This document shows, one piece after another, positions 9,119-20,428 of a stretch of 52,135 bases of DNA (its first letter is position 1; each line of letters opens with the position of its first letter). The stretch is from the NCBI GenBank assembly GCA_021204825.1, contig JAJPYR010000083.1, positions 1 to 52,135 on the forward strand, read 5' to 3'. The notes below the pieces were generated by a model. It was not told the origin of the DNA. It saw nothing but the letters and a program-made list of their open reading frames with translations, and did no database searches. The stretch comes from Clostridia bacterium. Its GTDB lineage: Bacteria; Bacillota; Clostridia; Christensenellales; Borkfalkiaceae. A program made the translations under genes and the position numbers.

Positions 9119-10159
9119 TCAGCCTTTGGCAGTGGCATCGGCTTTTTTGCCGACGGCGGGCTTCTTTTTGCGCTGGAACTTCAGTCCTATCTTTCTGAAC
9201 CTCGGATATACGGACGGCAGGAAGAAACATGTTCCGTAGAAGCAGGATACGAACGCAACCAGTGCGCAGAGCACGGGCGATATGATTGCCAGCACGGACA
9301 GCGAACTTATCGACATAAGCACAAACATCACAACGACAGCGGCTGCAAGGGATGCCATGACTCCAAGGTTGAGCTTGAAGGTCTGGGACGCGCTCCTGTC
9401 CGTAAGCTCCGCAGGCGTCAGGTCTGCGAGGCTTTCGTCCTTGATGTTCTTTCTCATCTTGCCGTACATGAACAGAGTGCAGATCATGGTAACAAACACG
9501 GTGAGCACCGCAAACGAGAACATCGAGGTCCCAACCGGAATCCTGCACAGGCTCACAAGGCATATATAGAGCGCAAGGTTGTGGGCGCATGCAAGCAGGC
9601 CGCCCAAGGCCATGGATATCTTGTAGCGGATCATTACGTACAGCAGCTCAAACACAACTATCGTTGCAACCGCTATCCCCGCATACAGCAGAGCCTTGGA
9701 AGAGCCGGCGTATGTATCCGTCACGTGGGAATATATTCTCGTAAGATATACGTCCTGGTAGCCGTCTGCATCAACCTCATACAAGGAGGCGATTCTGGTG
9801 CGCACGGTCTCGCATGCGGCCGTTATCTTGTCTGTGTCTGTGGAGGACGTGAACTTGTATGTTATGTCTCCGCCGGAGCCGTCATCCGCAGTTCCGTATG
9901 TGACTGCGTAGTATGAGATTCCCTGCTCGTCAAAGGCGTCCTTGCAGTACTCCTCTATCGTGTCGGAATCTATCTTGGCGTCTGTATAATACCATGTGGC
10001 GGTTACTGTCTGGTCTGAGGTCCAGTCTGCGCCGGGGTTGAAATATCCGTAGCCGAGGAAGTGGCACACAGTGCCCACAACCACGCCGGCAACCACGATT
10101 ATGCAGGAGATTATAATGAACAGGGTCATCTTGCCGGAAAGCTTCATGTCAGTCTTCAT
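9119..10159 (-). CDS. secF: Divergent SecF-like protein translocase subunit
   Basis: N-terminal TM, periplasmic-type domain, C-terminal multi-TM domain (YAGIAVATIVVFELLYVMIRYKI); located immediately after secD-like gene. Confidence 0.75.
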   Translation of the reverse strand: MKTDMKLSGKMTLFIIISCIIVVAGVVVGTVCHFLGYGYFNPGADWTSDQTVTATWYYTDAKIDSDTIEEYCKDAFDEQGISYYAVTYGTADDGSGGDITYKFTSSTDTDKITAACETVRTRIASLYEVDADGYQDVYLTRIYSHVTDTYAGSSKALLYAGIAVATIVVFELLYVMIRYKISMALGGLLACAHNLALYICLVSLCRIPVGTSMFSFAVLTVFVTMICTLFMYGKMRKNIKDESLADLTPAELTDRSASQTFKLNLGVMASLAAAVVVMFVLMSISSLSVLAIISPVLCALVAFVSCFYGTCFFLPSVYPRFRKIGLKFQRKKKPAVGKKADATAKG

Positions 10160-11738
10160 TCTCGTACGCCTCCCTGCTGAAACCGCAGAAGCGGTATTTG
10201 TCCTTGGACGGTCCCATAATCACATACCACATGAATCTTGTGAACCAGTACAGAGCGTAGGAGGCAATCGCAGCGAGGAACATTATGAAGCCGCACGCGG
10301 CTACCTCGCCAAGTCCTACAAGCGCCACTATCATTGCAACGATGAAGACCACAATGTGCAGGTCCAGAACCGTTGATATTGTCTTTTTGTAACCTTCCTT
10401 TACGGAAGCCGCTATCGTCCTTCCTGCATCTGACTCCTTGCGGATCTGCTCGAAGCAATAGAAGTTCGTGAATGTCAGAAGCGCGAGCCCCAGGACCGCC
10501 ATAAACAGGCTTGCCATGGAGAGCTCTATTCCGAAGAGCGAGAAGCAAAGGATCATTGCCTCGGCATAGATGAGCGTTATGATAATGTTCACAAGCCCCA
10601 GCTTCTTGTATTTGATGCCGCTCGCGAGAATGACTGCGCAGAGAACCAGGAGCACGAACACTCCCATCCATATGGCTGCATTCTCTCCGAACGTGGCAGT
10701 CATGGCAACCACATTGGTGGAGTTGATCTCGTTTGCGTTGTAATCGTTCTGTATCTCGTTTCCGCTTATTACGGAGCTCATGAGTATGGACAGATCCCTT
10801 GCGGAATCCTCATCGCTTGTGGAGAAGTACAGCGTCTTGCTTTCCAGCGAGCTGCCTATCGTAAAGGTTATGTTTGTGCTCCTCTCTCCTACAAACATGT
10901 ATGCATAGCTTGTCGTGGTTGTGGAGCTGGAGTCATCATCATCTTCATCATCATCGCCTGTGCTGATGTAGGGCAGAATGTCGTTCAGTTTGTCAAGTCC
11001 ATCACTCGTGAGCTTGATCTTTATGGCGTATGTTCCGCCGCGGGCGTAGTAGCTTACTGATTTGAATAAAGAATTGATGTCTGACGCGACGGAAATGAGA
11101 GTGTTGCTGCTGTCATAGTCGGAGTCATCGCGGAGCGACAGCCCTCCGGACTGCGTCAGATAATCTATGGTCGAGGAGATTGCTGAAATCTTTGAGGACC
11201 TGGATGTCTCATCATATCCCTTGTACTCGGCATACGTGAAATCCGTAGGCACGGTGACCTTGATGGTATAGTCATCCTGAATGCTTACGGAATAGCTGGA
11301 ATAGTTGCGCTGGGAGTACCTTGCTTCGATGATTTCGGCATCGCTTACGATGCTGTCCTTGAAGTCCTGCTCCTTGGAGCCTTCCTCGGTTGCAGCCTTA
11401 TCATCATCGAGCCCTATGACAGATCTGTCCACATACACGCTTCCGCGCTGGACATAGGTGTCCTCGTACTCTTCTTTCTTCTTCTCATCATACCCAGAAG
11501 GATCGGTGGTGTTGGGGTTGACTACGAGGTCATAGTCCGCCGCAGATATAACCCCGTCCGGATAGAGAACCGCATAGGCGTCTCCTGAAAACTCGCTGCC
11601 CATGCTTATCTCCGTGACGAAGGAGTTGAACCTGCTTACACCGCCGTTGTAACTGAATGATATGACTGAGAAAAATGCCAGGGCGACAATCGCAGCCACA
11701 AGGATAGTTGTGATTATCACCGAACTTACTTTCTTCAT
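10149..11738 (-). CDS. secD: Divergent SecD-like protein translocase subunit
   Basis: N-terminal TM, large extracytoplasmic domain, C-terminal TM bundle; overlaps secF start by 11 bp. Confidence 0.75.
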   Translation of the reverse strand: MKKVSSVIITTILVAAIVALAFFSVISFSYNGGVSRFNSFVTEISMGSEFSGDAYAVLYPDGVISAADYDLVVNPNTTDPSGYDEKKKEEYEDTYVQRGSVYVDRSVIGLDDDKAATEEGSKEQDFKDSIVSDAEIIEARYSQRNYSSYSVSIQDDYTIKVTVPTDFTYAEYKGYDETSRSSKISAISSTIDYLTQSGGLSLRDDSDYDSSNTLISVASDINSLFKSVSYYARGGTYAIKIKLTSDGLDKLNDILPYISTGDDDEDDDDSSSTTTTSYAYMFVGERSTNITFTIGSSLESKTLYFSTSDEDSARDLSILMSSVISGNEIQNDYNANEINSTNVVAMTATFGENAAIWMGVFVLLVLCAVILASGIKYKKLGLVNIIITLIYAEAMILCFSLFGIELSMASLFMAVLGLALLTFTNFYCFEQIRKESDAGRTIAASVKEGYKKTISTVLDLHIVVFIVAMIVALVGLGEVAACGFIMFLAAIASYALYWFTRFMWYVIMGPSKDKYRFCGFSREAYENED

Positions 11739-11879
11739 TCAAATCTCCGATATATCCCCGCCCTGCTTTCATTTCCCGCGGGCGAGTAAGAATATAATAC
11801 AGCGTTTATAATTATACAGAAAAAAAATTTTACAGTCAATTAAATATTATCGCATAACCGCAATTTTGCGCTTAAAATT

Positions 11880-11894
11880 GCCCCTTTAAGGGGC
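11880..11894 (-). terminator. Putative terminator/hairpin downstream of the SCIFF maturase gene
   Basis: GCCCCTTTAAGGGGC palindrome followed by AATTTT on minus strand. Confidence 0.5.
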
Positions 11895-12025
11895 CCTCGC
11901 GCACAATAATTATAAGGGCGCCCTTTGCGCCTTCCCTTCCGGGCCCCTTGCAGTCCTTCCCGGAGGCCGCCTGCGGCCCCCCTTGAGCGGCCCTTGGGCA
12001 AAGGACGGATTACAAAGTTTTGCGG

Positions 12026-13357
12026 CTACTTCAAGCCCTCTTTCATGGCCTTCTTTTCCGCGAAGACATGCATCCCGCACTCTATGCGCTTTTTCATCAT
12101 CTCGCACGTTATGCTGTACGGTGTGTTTATGTCCCCCATGAAGTGATAGTTGTTGGCGGGGCATCCGCCGCTGCATATGAAGCGGGCGAAGCACCCCTCG
12201 CAGCCCTTGCGGGTGTACAGGCAGGCCTCGGCAAACTTCGCGCGGAGCTCTTCGTTTATCTTTCCCTCGTACACGTTGCCCATGTAAAAGGGCTTCTCCC
12301 CTGCGAACTGGTGGCAGGGATACAGGTCCCCGTTGGGCACTACGGACAGGTACTCATTCCCGGCCCCGCATGCGGAGATCTTCTTCTGCAGGCATACGCC
12401 GCCCTCCAGGTCCACGTTGAAGTGGAAGAAGTTGAAACCGTTCCCCTCCCTGTACCTTTTAAGGTACTCGCGGCAGAGGGTGTCATACTCCCCTTTGATC
12501 CGGGTCAGGTGCTCTTCCTTTATGGCGAGGTCATCTATGTCCGTAACCACAGGCTCCATTGAGATGGAGTCAAAGCCCTGGTCCGCAAGGAACAGCACGT
12601 CCTTTGAAAAGTCCAGGTTCTTGGCTGTGAAAGTGCCGCGGACGTAGTAGTTCTTCGTGCCGCGCATCTGAACGAACTTCTTTACGTGGTCAATGACGTA
12701 GTCAAAGGAGCCCTTGCCGTTAACGGTCTTGCGGATGGCGTCATGCACTTCCTTCCGGCCGTCCAAAGACAGCACCACGTTCTCCATCTCACGGTTGAAA
12801 AAGTCTATGGCATCATCATCCAGGAGAAGGGCGTTGGTTGTTGTGGTGAACAGGAACTTCTTTCCGTATATCTTCTCCTGCTCCCTTGCATACGCCACAA
12901 CGTTCTTGATGGTCTGAAGGCACATGAGAGGCTCCCCGCCGAAAAAGTCCGCCTCAAGGATCCTTCTGCTGCCTGAGTTGGCTATAAGGAAGTCTATCGC
13001 CTTCTTTGCAGTCTCCTCGCTCATGAACTCCCTTTCCGCGTGGTATGCCCCTTCATCCGCAAAGCAGTACCTGCACCTTAAGTTGCAGTCATGGCAGATA
13101 TGAATGCACAGGGCCTTCAGATCATGGGACTTGGGAGGATACACCTGCTCCTCTGCCTTTTCAAACAGGCCGGCGTCCCTCAAGGCCTTGACATCCGCCT
13201 CAATGCCTGCGGCTTTCTCCGGGTCCGCGTCCGGCTCTATGCCCAGCTCATACTTTGCCTTCACATAGGCCGCAGTCTCTGTGTCGCACTCATGCAGAGC
13301 CCCGGAACCTGTGTCATATATGTAGTTTTTGTCGTCAAATGAGAATACGTGTACCAT
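12026..13357 (-). CDS. scfB: SCIFF (six-cysteine) peptide radical SAM maturase with SPASM domain
   Basis: Radical SAM motif CHDCNLRCRYCFADEG; C-terminal SPASM cysteines CGAGNEYLSVVPNGDLYPCHQF...CEGCFARFICSGGCPANNY; adjacent to SCIFF ORF. Start may be upstream (ORF opens at 13408). Confidence 0.93.
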   Translation of the reverse strand: MVHVFSFDDKNYIYDTGSGALHECDTETAAYVKAKYELGIEPDADPEKAAGIEADVKALRDAGLFEKAEEQVYPPKSHDLKALCIHICHDCNLRCRYCFADEGAYHAEREFMSEETAKKAIDFLIANSGSRRILEADFFGGEPLMCLQTIKNVVAYAREQEKIYGKKFLFTTTTNALLLDDDAIDFFNREMENVVLSLDGRKEVHDAIRKTVNGKGSFDYVIDHVKKFVQMRGTKNYYVRGTFTAKNLDFSKDVLFLADQGFDSISMEPVVTDIDDLAIKEEHLTRIKGEYDTLCREYLKRYREGNGFNFFHFNVDLEGGVCLQKKISACGAGNEYLSVVPNGDLYPCHQFAGEKPFYMGNVYEGKINEELRAKFAEACLYTRKGCEGCFARFICSGGCPANNYHFMGDINTPYSITCEMMKKRIECGMHVFAEKKAMKEGLK

Positions 13358-13479
13358 CTTTTCCTGTGCCGCCATACAAGCAGGCACCTTGTATGGGCGC
13401 CCCTGCAAAGGCGCATATCAAACAAAAAGAGCAGAACTTTCTGCTCTTTAAAATCTTCGTCTTAAAAAGTAAATGCCTG

Positions 13480-13638
13480 TTATCTGGTCTGCTTCTCAGG
13501 ATCCTGTTCTCTGCTTATGCGCTCACAGCTCTGGTTCCCTACTGTGCAGCTTGTCTTGCAGGCGGACTGGCATGTGCTTCTGCACTCTCCGCACCCTGTT
13601 ACTTTCTTTTCCTGAGGCTTAGCCACTGTCTTAATCAT
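13480..13638 (-). CDS. scfA: SCIFF precursor peptide (ranthipeptide), 52 aa
   Basis: Hand-translated reverse strand: MIKTVAKPQEKKVTGCGECRSTCQSACKTSCTVGNQSCERISREQDPEKQTR, six Cys (16,19,23,27,31,38); AAAGGAGA upstream; absent from ORF track because shorter than 60 aa. Confidence 0.97.
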   Translation of the reverse strand: MIKTVAKPQEKKVTGCGECRSTCQSACKTSCTVGNQSCERISREQDPEKQTR

Positions 13639-13903
13639 CGCTGTCCCGTCTCCTTTTACTTAACTGTCTACATTATAATGTGCAGGCTGTTAAAAATCAA
13701 GCGTTTTGCCGTTAAAATTCTGCCCGTAAGGCCTCATAAGGCTTCATGCAGGCCGGCAGAACACAATATGTGCGCTTATTCCTCCGGCATGCCTTCTCAT
13801 GGCATATGCCAAAACATCCGGAAGGGGATGCATTGAGGCCACAGAGAGGCTGCACGCGTGCGGATTTGAGCCGATTTAAGGCCGTGGAATTTGCCGTTGC
13901 ATC

Positions 13904-13932
13904 TTGCATATCCCGCATTCAAGCGGTATAAT
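13904..13932 (+). promoter_or_regulatory. Predicted promoter TTGCAT-17-TATAAT
   Basis: Consensus-like -35/-10 with 17-bp spacer, 33 bp upstream of the ATG at 13965. Confidence 0.6.
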
Positions 13933-13964
13933 ACAGGCAAGAGAGACATATGGAGGTTGGCATT

Positions 13965-14447
13965 ATGAGATGCGGCGAAAAGGTTCAGATGGACCTGTAT
14001 GACTTCATAGCTCAGTATGACGTGGAAGAGTCCAGCATATACGTCATAGCGGCAGGCAAGGACCAGGACGGCAAAGACAGGTATACGTTCTACATGGCTC
14101 CCAAGTACTCCAACGGGTTCTACTGCAAGGACTATTTCAGCGTGACCTTATCCCCTGAGATTTCCAAAGTCCTGGTATGGGGCTCATCTGAGGGCACCGC
14201 AGGATACCAGGAGATACAGGACTTCTCCTTTGACAGCCTGATAGAGCCCACGGGAGTTGGCACCATTAAGGTTGCGGAGAGACTGTATTTTTCAGACAGG
14301 TCCCGCGAGAAAAAGACGGACGTGTTCACGATAGACAGCATGTATGACTTCAGATGCACGCTCAGGAACTCCCCCGTTGAGGTGGAGAGGATTCCGCAGA
14401 AGGAGTTTGTCTCCATAGTGAAGCACGCAAACGGCACCGCAGATTAA
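13965..14447 (+). CDS. Hypothetical protein
   Basis: Open frame with promoter and GGAGG (13952) spaced for the ATG at 13965; terminator downstream. Confidence 0.75.
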   Translation: MRCGEKVQMDLYDFIAQYDVEESSIYVIAAGKDQDGKDRYTFYMAPKYSNGFYCKDYFSVTLSPEISKVLVWGSSEGTAGYQEIQDFSFDSLIEPTGVGTIKVAERLYFSDRSREKKTDVFTIDSMYDFRCTLRNSPVEVERIPQKEFVSIVKHANGTAD

Positions 14448-14471
14448 GGGCCGTGCTGTATCCGGTAGTTC

Positions 14472-14504
14472 AAAAGGGCTTCCCCTCTGCGGGAAAGCCC
14501 TTTT
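14472..14504. terminator. Bidirectional terminator between hypothetical gene and yajC
   Basis: AAAAGGGCTTcccctctgcgggAAAGCCCTTTT. Confidence 0.85.
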
Positions 14505-14525
14505 CTGTATCTTGCATTTGCGGGA

Positions 14526-15077
14526 TTACTTGCTCTCGTCCTCTGAAGAAGCTGTGTCTGCAGGGGTCTCTGCAGGAGCCTGGGCGGATGCGGGAGTGTC
14601 TGCGAAAGGCTCATCGGAATCAGCGGCTGCGGCATCTGCAGATGCTGCTTCGCCCTCATTCTTGTCCTTCTTCTTCTTTTTCTTGTCCTTGTCGTCTTCC
14701 TCGCCTTCGGGCTTGGGAGGAGCCACGGCGTCTGTCTGGTAGATGGCCTGGCGGTCGAACTTCATGTAGCACTTGCCGGAAAGCTCGCTTCCCGTCTCAA
14801 GCACGAACGTGTTCTCGTCCTCGTCCACTTCCACAACTATTCCGCATACTCCGCCTATGGTCTTGACCTTGTTGCCGGGCTTTACGTTGCCGAGGATTTC
14901 CTGGGCTTCCTTTTCCTGCTTCTTTTTCTTTCTGGAAGAGAACCACCAGAGAACGATTATAATGACAATGACGATAATCATTATAATGAGGATGCCGTAT
15001 GTGCTCCAGAAGGATGATGACGTTGATGTATCGTCATCCAGCAGAGCTGTGATCATAGCGAGTAATGCGTTGAGCAT
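14526..15077 (-). CDS. yajC: Preprotein translocase subunit YajC, with long charged low-complexity C-terminal tail
   Basis: Single TM, KKKKQEKEAQEILGNVKPGNKVKTIGGVCGIVVEVDEDENTFVLET core. Confidence 0.9.
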   Translation of the reverse strand: MLNALLAMITALLDDDTSTSSSFWSTYGILIIMIIVIVIIIVLWWFSSRKKKKQEKEAQEILGNVKPGNKVKTIGGVCGIVVEVDEDENTFVLETGSELSGKCYMKFDRQAIYQTDAVAPPKPEGEEDDKDKKKKKKDKNEGEAASADAAAADSDEPFADTPASAQAPAETPADTASSEDESK

Positions 15078-15223
15078 TTATATATCACTCCGTGACTGTT
15101 GCTTTTTTTCGTATGTTTTAACTATAAAATATCCGGTCTGTTTTTGCAAGCGATTTTCGGCTGTAAGAGAATTCTTAATCAAAATTTCACAGATTGTCCA
15201 TTAAACTGCAAAATCAGAGACCT

Positions 15224-16387
<1,164 letters not shown>

Positions 16388-16550
16388 TTAAACCTGCATA
16401 CGGGTATATTGGTTTGCTAATAAACAAATGTTCATACCGTTTTCCAATCCAGAAAAAATTGAGGTGATCCGGCCTTGAGGCTGAAGCCGGAGGCTGTTTA
16501 CCTGTGGCTGGAAACAGGACTTTAAAGCCCCGGCCTTCTGTGGCTGCGGG

Positions 16551-17576
16551 CTAGTAGAAGAAACAGGCGTCTCCGAATGAGAAGAACCTGTACCTCTCCT
16601 GCACAGCCACATTGTACACGTGCAGGATTTCCTCACGGCCGGTGAGGGCGGCCACGAGCATTATGAGGGTGCTTTCCGGCAGGTGGAAGTTGGTTATGAG
16701 GGCATCCACGCACTTGAATTTGTAAGGGGGATAGATGAAGATGGACGTGTTCCCTTTGCACTCATGGAGCATGCCGCTCTCATCCGCAGCGCTCTCCAGG
16801 GTGCGTACGGATGTGGTGCCCACGGCAATGACGCGCCTGCCCTCACGCTTGGCGGCGTTTATGGTCTCTGCGGCCTCTGCGGACACTTCATAATACTCCG
16901 AGTGCATTTGGTGGTCCGTTATGATGTCTTCCTTGACAGGGCGGAATGTGCCGAGGCCCACGTGCAGCAGGACCTCCACAACCTGCACGCCCATGGCACG
17001 GATTTTGTCCAGAAGCTCCGGGGTGAAGTGCAGGCCGGCTGTTGGTGCGGCTGCTGAGCCGTCCACCTTTGCGTATACGGTCTGGTACCTGTTCTGGTCC
17101 TCCAGCTTTTTCTTTATGTACGGCGGCAGGGGCATCGTGCCGAGACGTTCAAGGATTTCCTCGAAGACACCTTCGTACTCAAAGCGGACAACCCTTTCTC
17201 CTGTGGGCGTTACGGACTCTACGGTGAGCGAGAGCTCGTCCGAGACGGTGAGATGCCTGCCGGGCCGGCACTTGCGGCCGGGCTTTACGAGGACTTCCCA
17301 GCGGTCCTTGTCAACGCGCTTTAAAAGAAGCACTTCAACGTCCCCGCCGTGCTCCGTCTTTGCGTACAGGCGTGCGGGAAGCACCTTCGTGTTGTTGACC
17401 ACAAGAACGTCTCCTCTCTTAAGATAGTCCGTTATGTCCCTGAAGATTCTGTGCTCAATCTCTTTGGTCTGTATGTTATATACTAAAAGCCGAGAGCTGT
17501 CCCTCGGCTCTGCCGGGGTCTGCGCTATGAGCTCTTCCGGCAAATCATAGTAAAAGTCACTCTTTTTGTACTGCAT
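16551..17576 (-). CDS. queA: S-adenosylmethionine:tRNA ribosyltransferase-isomerase
   Basis: [47 protein letters not shown]. Confidence 0.96.
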   Translation of the reverse strand: MQYKKSDFYYDLPEELIAQTPAEPRDSSRLLVYNIQTKEIEHRIFRDITDYLKRGDVLVVNNTKVLPARLYAKTEHGGDVEVLLLKRVDKDRWEVLVKPGRKCRPGRHLTVSDELSLTVESVTPTGERVVRFEYEGVFEEILERLGTMPLPPYIKKKLEDQNRYQTVYAKVDGSAAAPTAGLHFTPELLDKIRAMGVQVVEVLLHVGLGTFRPVKEDIITDHQMHSEYYEVSAEAAETINAAKREGRRVIAVGTTSVRTLESAADESGMLHECKGNTSIFIYPPYKFKCVDALITNFHLPESTLIMLVAALTGREEILHVYNVAVQERYRFFSFGDACFFY

Positions 17577-17705
17577 GCTGTGTTCCTTTGCAGGATTGTT
17601 GCCATATGTGAGAATTTTGTCTCAGAATATGCGTTATTTTGCGCATATAACGGCCTGTACGGCCTTTGTAGGGGTGTCCTTCCCTCTTCTTCCCTCCTGG
17701 GAAGG

Positions 17706-18797
17706 TCAGCTGTTTCCGCCCTTCTTGAGGTCCCTGTCAAAGATTGAGAGCTGCTCGCGCTGGGCGGCCGTGGGCCTGTATCCCAGGTGCTCGTATCCGC
17801 CGGAAAGGATCTGGCGTCCGCGGGGAGTGCGGGCTATGAAGCCCAGCTGCAGGAGATAGGGCTCATAGACATCCTCTATGGTGCCTGCATCCTCGTTAAT
17901 GGTAGCGGCAAGGGTCTCAAGGCCTACAGGCCTGCCGCCGAACTTCTCTATCATGGCCCTAAGGAGCGCCCTGTCCACTTCATCCAGGCCGAGCTCATCC
18001 ACTTCCATCTTTTCCAGGGCAAATTTTGCGTCCTGAAGGGTTATGTGGTCATTGCCGGCTACGGTTGCGAAGTCACGCACACGCTTCAAGAGCCTGTTGG
18101 CTATGCGCGGCGTGCCTCTGGAGCGGCGCGAGATCTCTTCCGCTGCGTCTTCATCTATGGCGATGTCCAGCTTCTGAGCGCTGCGGAGAACAATCTCCTT
18201 GAGCTCTGAGGGTGTATACATCTCCAGGCGGCACACGATGCCGAAACGGTCCCTCAAGGGGTTGGATATCATGCCGGCCTTTGTGGTGGCGCCAATGAGA
18301 GTGAACTTCTTGAGCCTGAAGCGGAAGTTTCTGGCAGACGGACCCTTCCCCACGATAAGGTCTATGGAATAGTCTTCCATTGCGGAATAGAGGATCTCTT
18401 CCACTGTGCGGTTGAGCCTGTGAATCTCATCTATGAACAGCACATCCCCGTCATTGAGGTTGGTGAGGATGGCCGCGAGGTCTCCGCTGCGCTCTATGGC
18501 AGGCGCTGAGGTCATCTTCAGCGTCCCTCCCATCTCGTTGCATATGATGTGCGCAAGGGTGGTCTTGCCAAGGCCGGGGGCTCCGTATAAGAGCACGTGC
18601 TCCAGAGGCTCCTCACGTTTTTTGGCGGCGTCCATGTATACCTTGAGGTTGTCTTTTATCTTGCTCTGGCCCACATAGGCGTCCAAAGTCTTGGGACGGA
18701 GAATGTTTTCTTCCTCGTCCATGGACCCTTTGGTGCTCTTCACAAGCCTTTCGTCTTCGCCGAAGTTTTCTACCTGGTCTTCATCCCCGAAAAACAT
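17706..18797 (-). CDS. ruvB: Holliday junction DNA helicase RuvB
   Basis: [46 protein letters not shown]. Confidence 0.97.
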   Translation of the reverse strand: MFFGDEDQVENFGEDERLVKSTKGSMDEEENILRPKTLDAYVGQSKIKDNLKVYMDAAKKREEPLEHVLLYGAPGLGKTTLAHIICNEMGGTLKMTSAPAIERSGDLAAILTNLNDGDVLFIDEIHRLNRTVEEILYSAMEDYSIDLIVGKGPSARNFRFRLKKFTLIGATTKAGMISNPLRDRFGIVCRLEMYTPSELKEIVLRSAQKLDIAIDEDAAEEISRRSRGTPRIANRLLKRVRDFATVAGNDHITLQDAKFALEKMEVDELGLDEVDRALLRAMIEKFGGRPVGLETLAATINEDAGTIEDVYEPYLLQLGFIARTPRGRQILSGGYEHLGYRPTAAQREQLSIFDRDLKKGGNS

Positions 18798-18819
18798 AGC
18801 TTATACTACCTTTATCCTT

Positions 18820-18870
18820 CATATGCAGCCATATGCGGCTGCCTGCACATATGCAGCCATATGCGGCTGC
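18820..18870. repeat. Two identical 23-bp copies CATATGCAGCCATATGCGGCTGC (28-bp period)
   Basis: 18820-18842 and 18848-18870, in the ruvA-ruvB intergenic gap; each can fold as GCAGCC...GGCTGC. Confidence 0.9.
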
Positions 18871-18987
18871 ATGCATGCCCGCAGGCACCTGCGGCGTGTG
18901 TTTCTTTGCTGAGGCCCGGATGCGCTCCGGGGCGTACGCATGCGGCGTCAAGCCTCACATGCGGCCTTGAGGCTGCATGTGCCTGCG

Positions 18988-19599
18988 CTACATGGAGCGG
19001 AGAGCAAAGTACAGGATGTCCTCCACGGACTTGGCGCCCTGTGACTTGGCCTTGGAGATGGCCTTGGTGCACTCCGCCCTGGTGAAGCCGAGGGTCATGA
19101 GAGCCACGATGGCATCCTCGTCCCCGTCTGCAGGGGGCAGGATTACGGTTCCGTCCGATGCAGGAATCTCCGCGGAGCCCATCTTCTCACGGAGGTCCAC
19201 TATTATCCTTTCCGCCGTCTTTTTGCCCATGCCCTTGACTGTTGCAAGCTTCTTTATATTGGAAGTGGCTATGGCCATGGCAACGTCCGCAACGGTGAGC
19301 GTGGAAAGGACGGCTATGCCCAGCTTGGGGCCTACGCCTGAGACGGAAGTGAGCTGCAGGAACATGCGCTTCTCCTCTATGCTGGAAAAGCCGTACAGCG
19401 TTACGCCGTCCTCACGGACCTGCATGCTTGTGTACAGGGCCCCTTCCTTCTTTCCTTCAAGCTGCGACCTTGCAGTGCCGGAGATGAGCACTTCAAAGCC
19501 CACGCCGCTGTCTGTTATAATCAGCGCGGAATCTGCGTCCAGTTCAGCTATCTCCCCTTTTATGTATCCTATCATCTGTTGTGTCCTTGTGTGCTGCAA
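18988..19599 (-). CDS. ruvA: Holliday junction DNA helicase subunit RuvA
   Basis: MIGYIKGEIAELDADSALI, LTSVSGVGPKLGIAVLS, KGMGKKTAERIIVDLREK. Confidence 0.96.
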   Translation of the reverse strand: MQHTRTQQMIGYIKGEIAELDADSALIITDSGVGFEVLISGTARSQLEGKKEGALYTSMQVREDGVTLYGFSSIEEKRMFLQLTSVSGVGPKLGIAVLSTLTVADVAMAIATSNIKKLATVKGMGKKTAERIIVDLREKMGSAEIPASDGTVILPPADGDEDAIVALMTLGFTRAECTKAISKAKSQGAKSVEDILYFALRSM

Positions 19600-19745
19600 T
19601 GCAGCATAAGTGCCGCATAAAGCCCTATAAAGGGCCTAATGCATATTGGGGCCGGCACCCTGCGGATGCAGGCTTCTGTGTATCTGTATGAGCGTGCATG
19701 CATTACTGTCCCCGGGACAGGAACCCGGGAGCCCGACGGCGGAGG

Positions 19746-20243
19746 CTACTGGATGTTGAACAGCCTGCCGAAGCGGGACGTGAAGGCATGGCAGAGGGCT
19801 ATGGCGAGAGCGTCCGCGGCATCATCCGGGCGTGGTATCTTGTCCAGGTGGAGCATGGTGGTGACAACGTGCATCATCTGCACCTTGTCCGCCCTGCCGT
19901 ATCCTGTTACGGCCTGCTTTACCTGGTTGGGGGTGTATTCGTAAAGCTTGGAAGTGTACTTTATGCATGTAAGCAGGATGACGCCCCTTGCATGTGCCAC
20001 GGCAATGCCTGTCGTGATGTTCTTGGAGAAGAAGAGCTCCTCCACGGAGATCTCATCCGGCTTGTATTTTGCAAGAAGCTTGTTGACGCCGTCCTCAAGC
20101 TGGGCAAGGCGCACGGGAAGCGTTTCATCCTGGGTTGTGTACACGCAGCCGTAGTCCAGGGCCACGCAGCTGTCATCCCTGCGCTTTTCTATCACGCCGT
20201 ATCCCATAGTGCCGAGACCGGGGTCTATGCCGAGTATTATCAT
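19746..20243 (-). CDS. ruvC: Crossover junction endodeoxyribonuclease RuvC
   Basis: MIILGIDPGLGTMGYGVIE, SVEELFFSKN, DDAADALAIALCH. Confidence 0.96.
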   Translation of the reverse strand: MIILGIDPGLGTMGYGVIEKRRDDSCVALDYGCVYTTQDETLPVRLAQLEDGVNKLLAKYKPDEISVEELFFSKNITTGIAVAHARGVILLTCIKYTSKLYEYTPNQVKQAVTGYGRADKVQMMHVVTTMLHLDKIPRPDDAADALAIALCHAFTSRFGRLFNIQ

Positions 20244-20264
20244 GCCAATTCCTTCGCAAAAAAC

Positions 20265-20293
20265 TTGATAACTCCTGTTTCTTGCATTATAAT
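20265..20293 (+). promoter_or_regulatory. Predicted argH promoter TTGATA-17-TATAAT
   Basis: -35 20265-20270, -10 20288-20293. Confidence 0.65.
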
Positions 20294-20296
20294 GTC

Positions 20297-20325
20297 ATTG
20301 TAATAAATTTTTGATTATAAGTCAA
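20297..20325 (-). promoter_or_regulatory. Predicted ruvC promoter TTGACT-17-TACAAT
   Basis: -35 20320-20325, -10 20297-20302 on minus strand. Confidence 0.55.
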
Positions 20326-20428
20326 CTTAATGAGGGAAATCCGCGCCCCTTCAAGCCGTTTGCCAAGCCCCTGCAAGGCATACTTCAACAGGTGCAAGAA
20401 TCCCTTTGAAGACTTCCCAGGAAAAGAT

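Noticed and set aside
11880-12020. Riboswitch-like GC-rich structured region between secD and scfB
   Set aside because: Multiple hairpins but no recognisable riboswitch consensus; best explained as terminator plus GC-rich 3' DNA.
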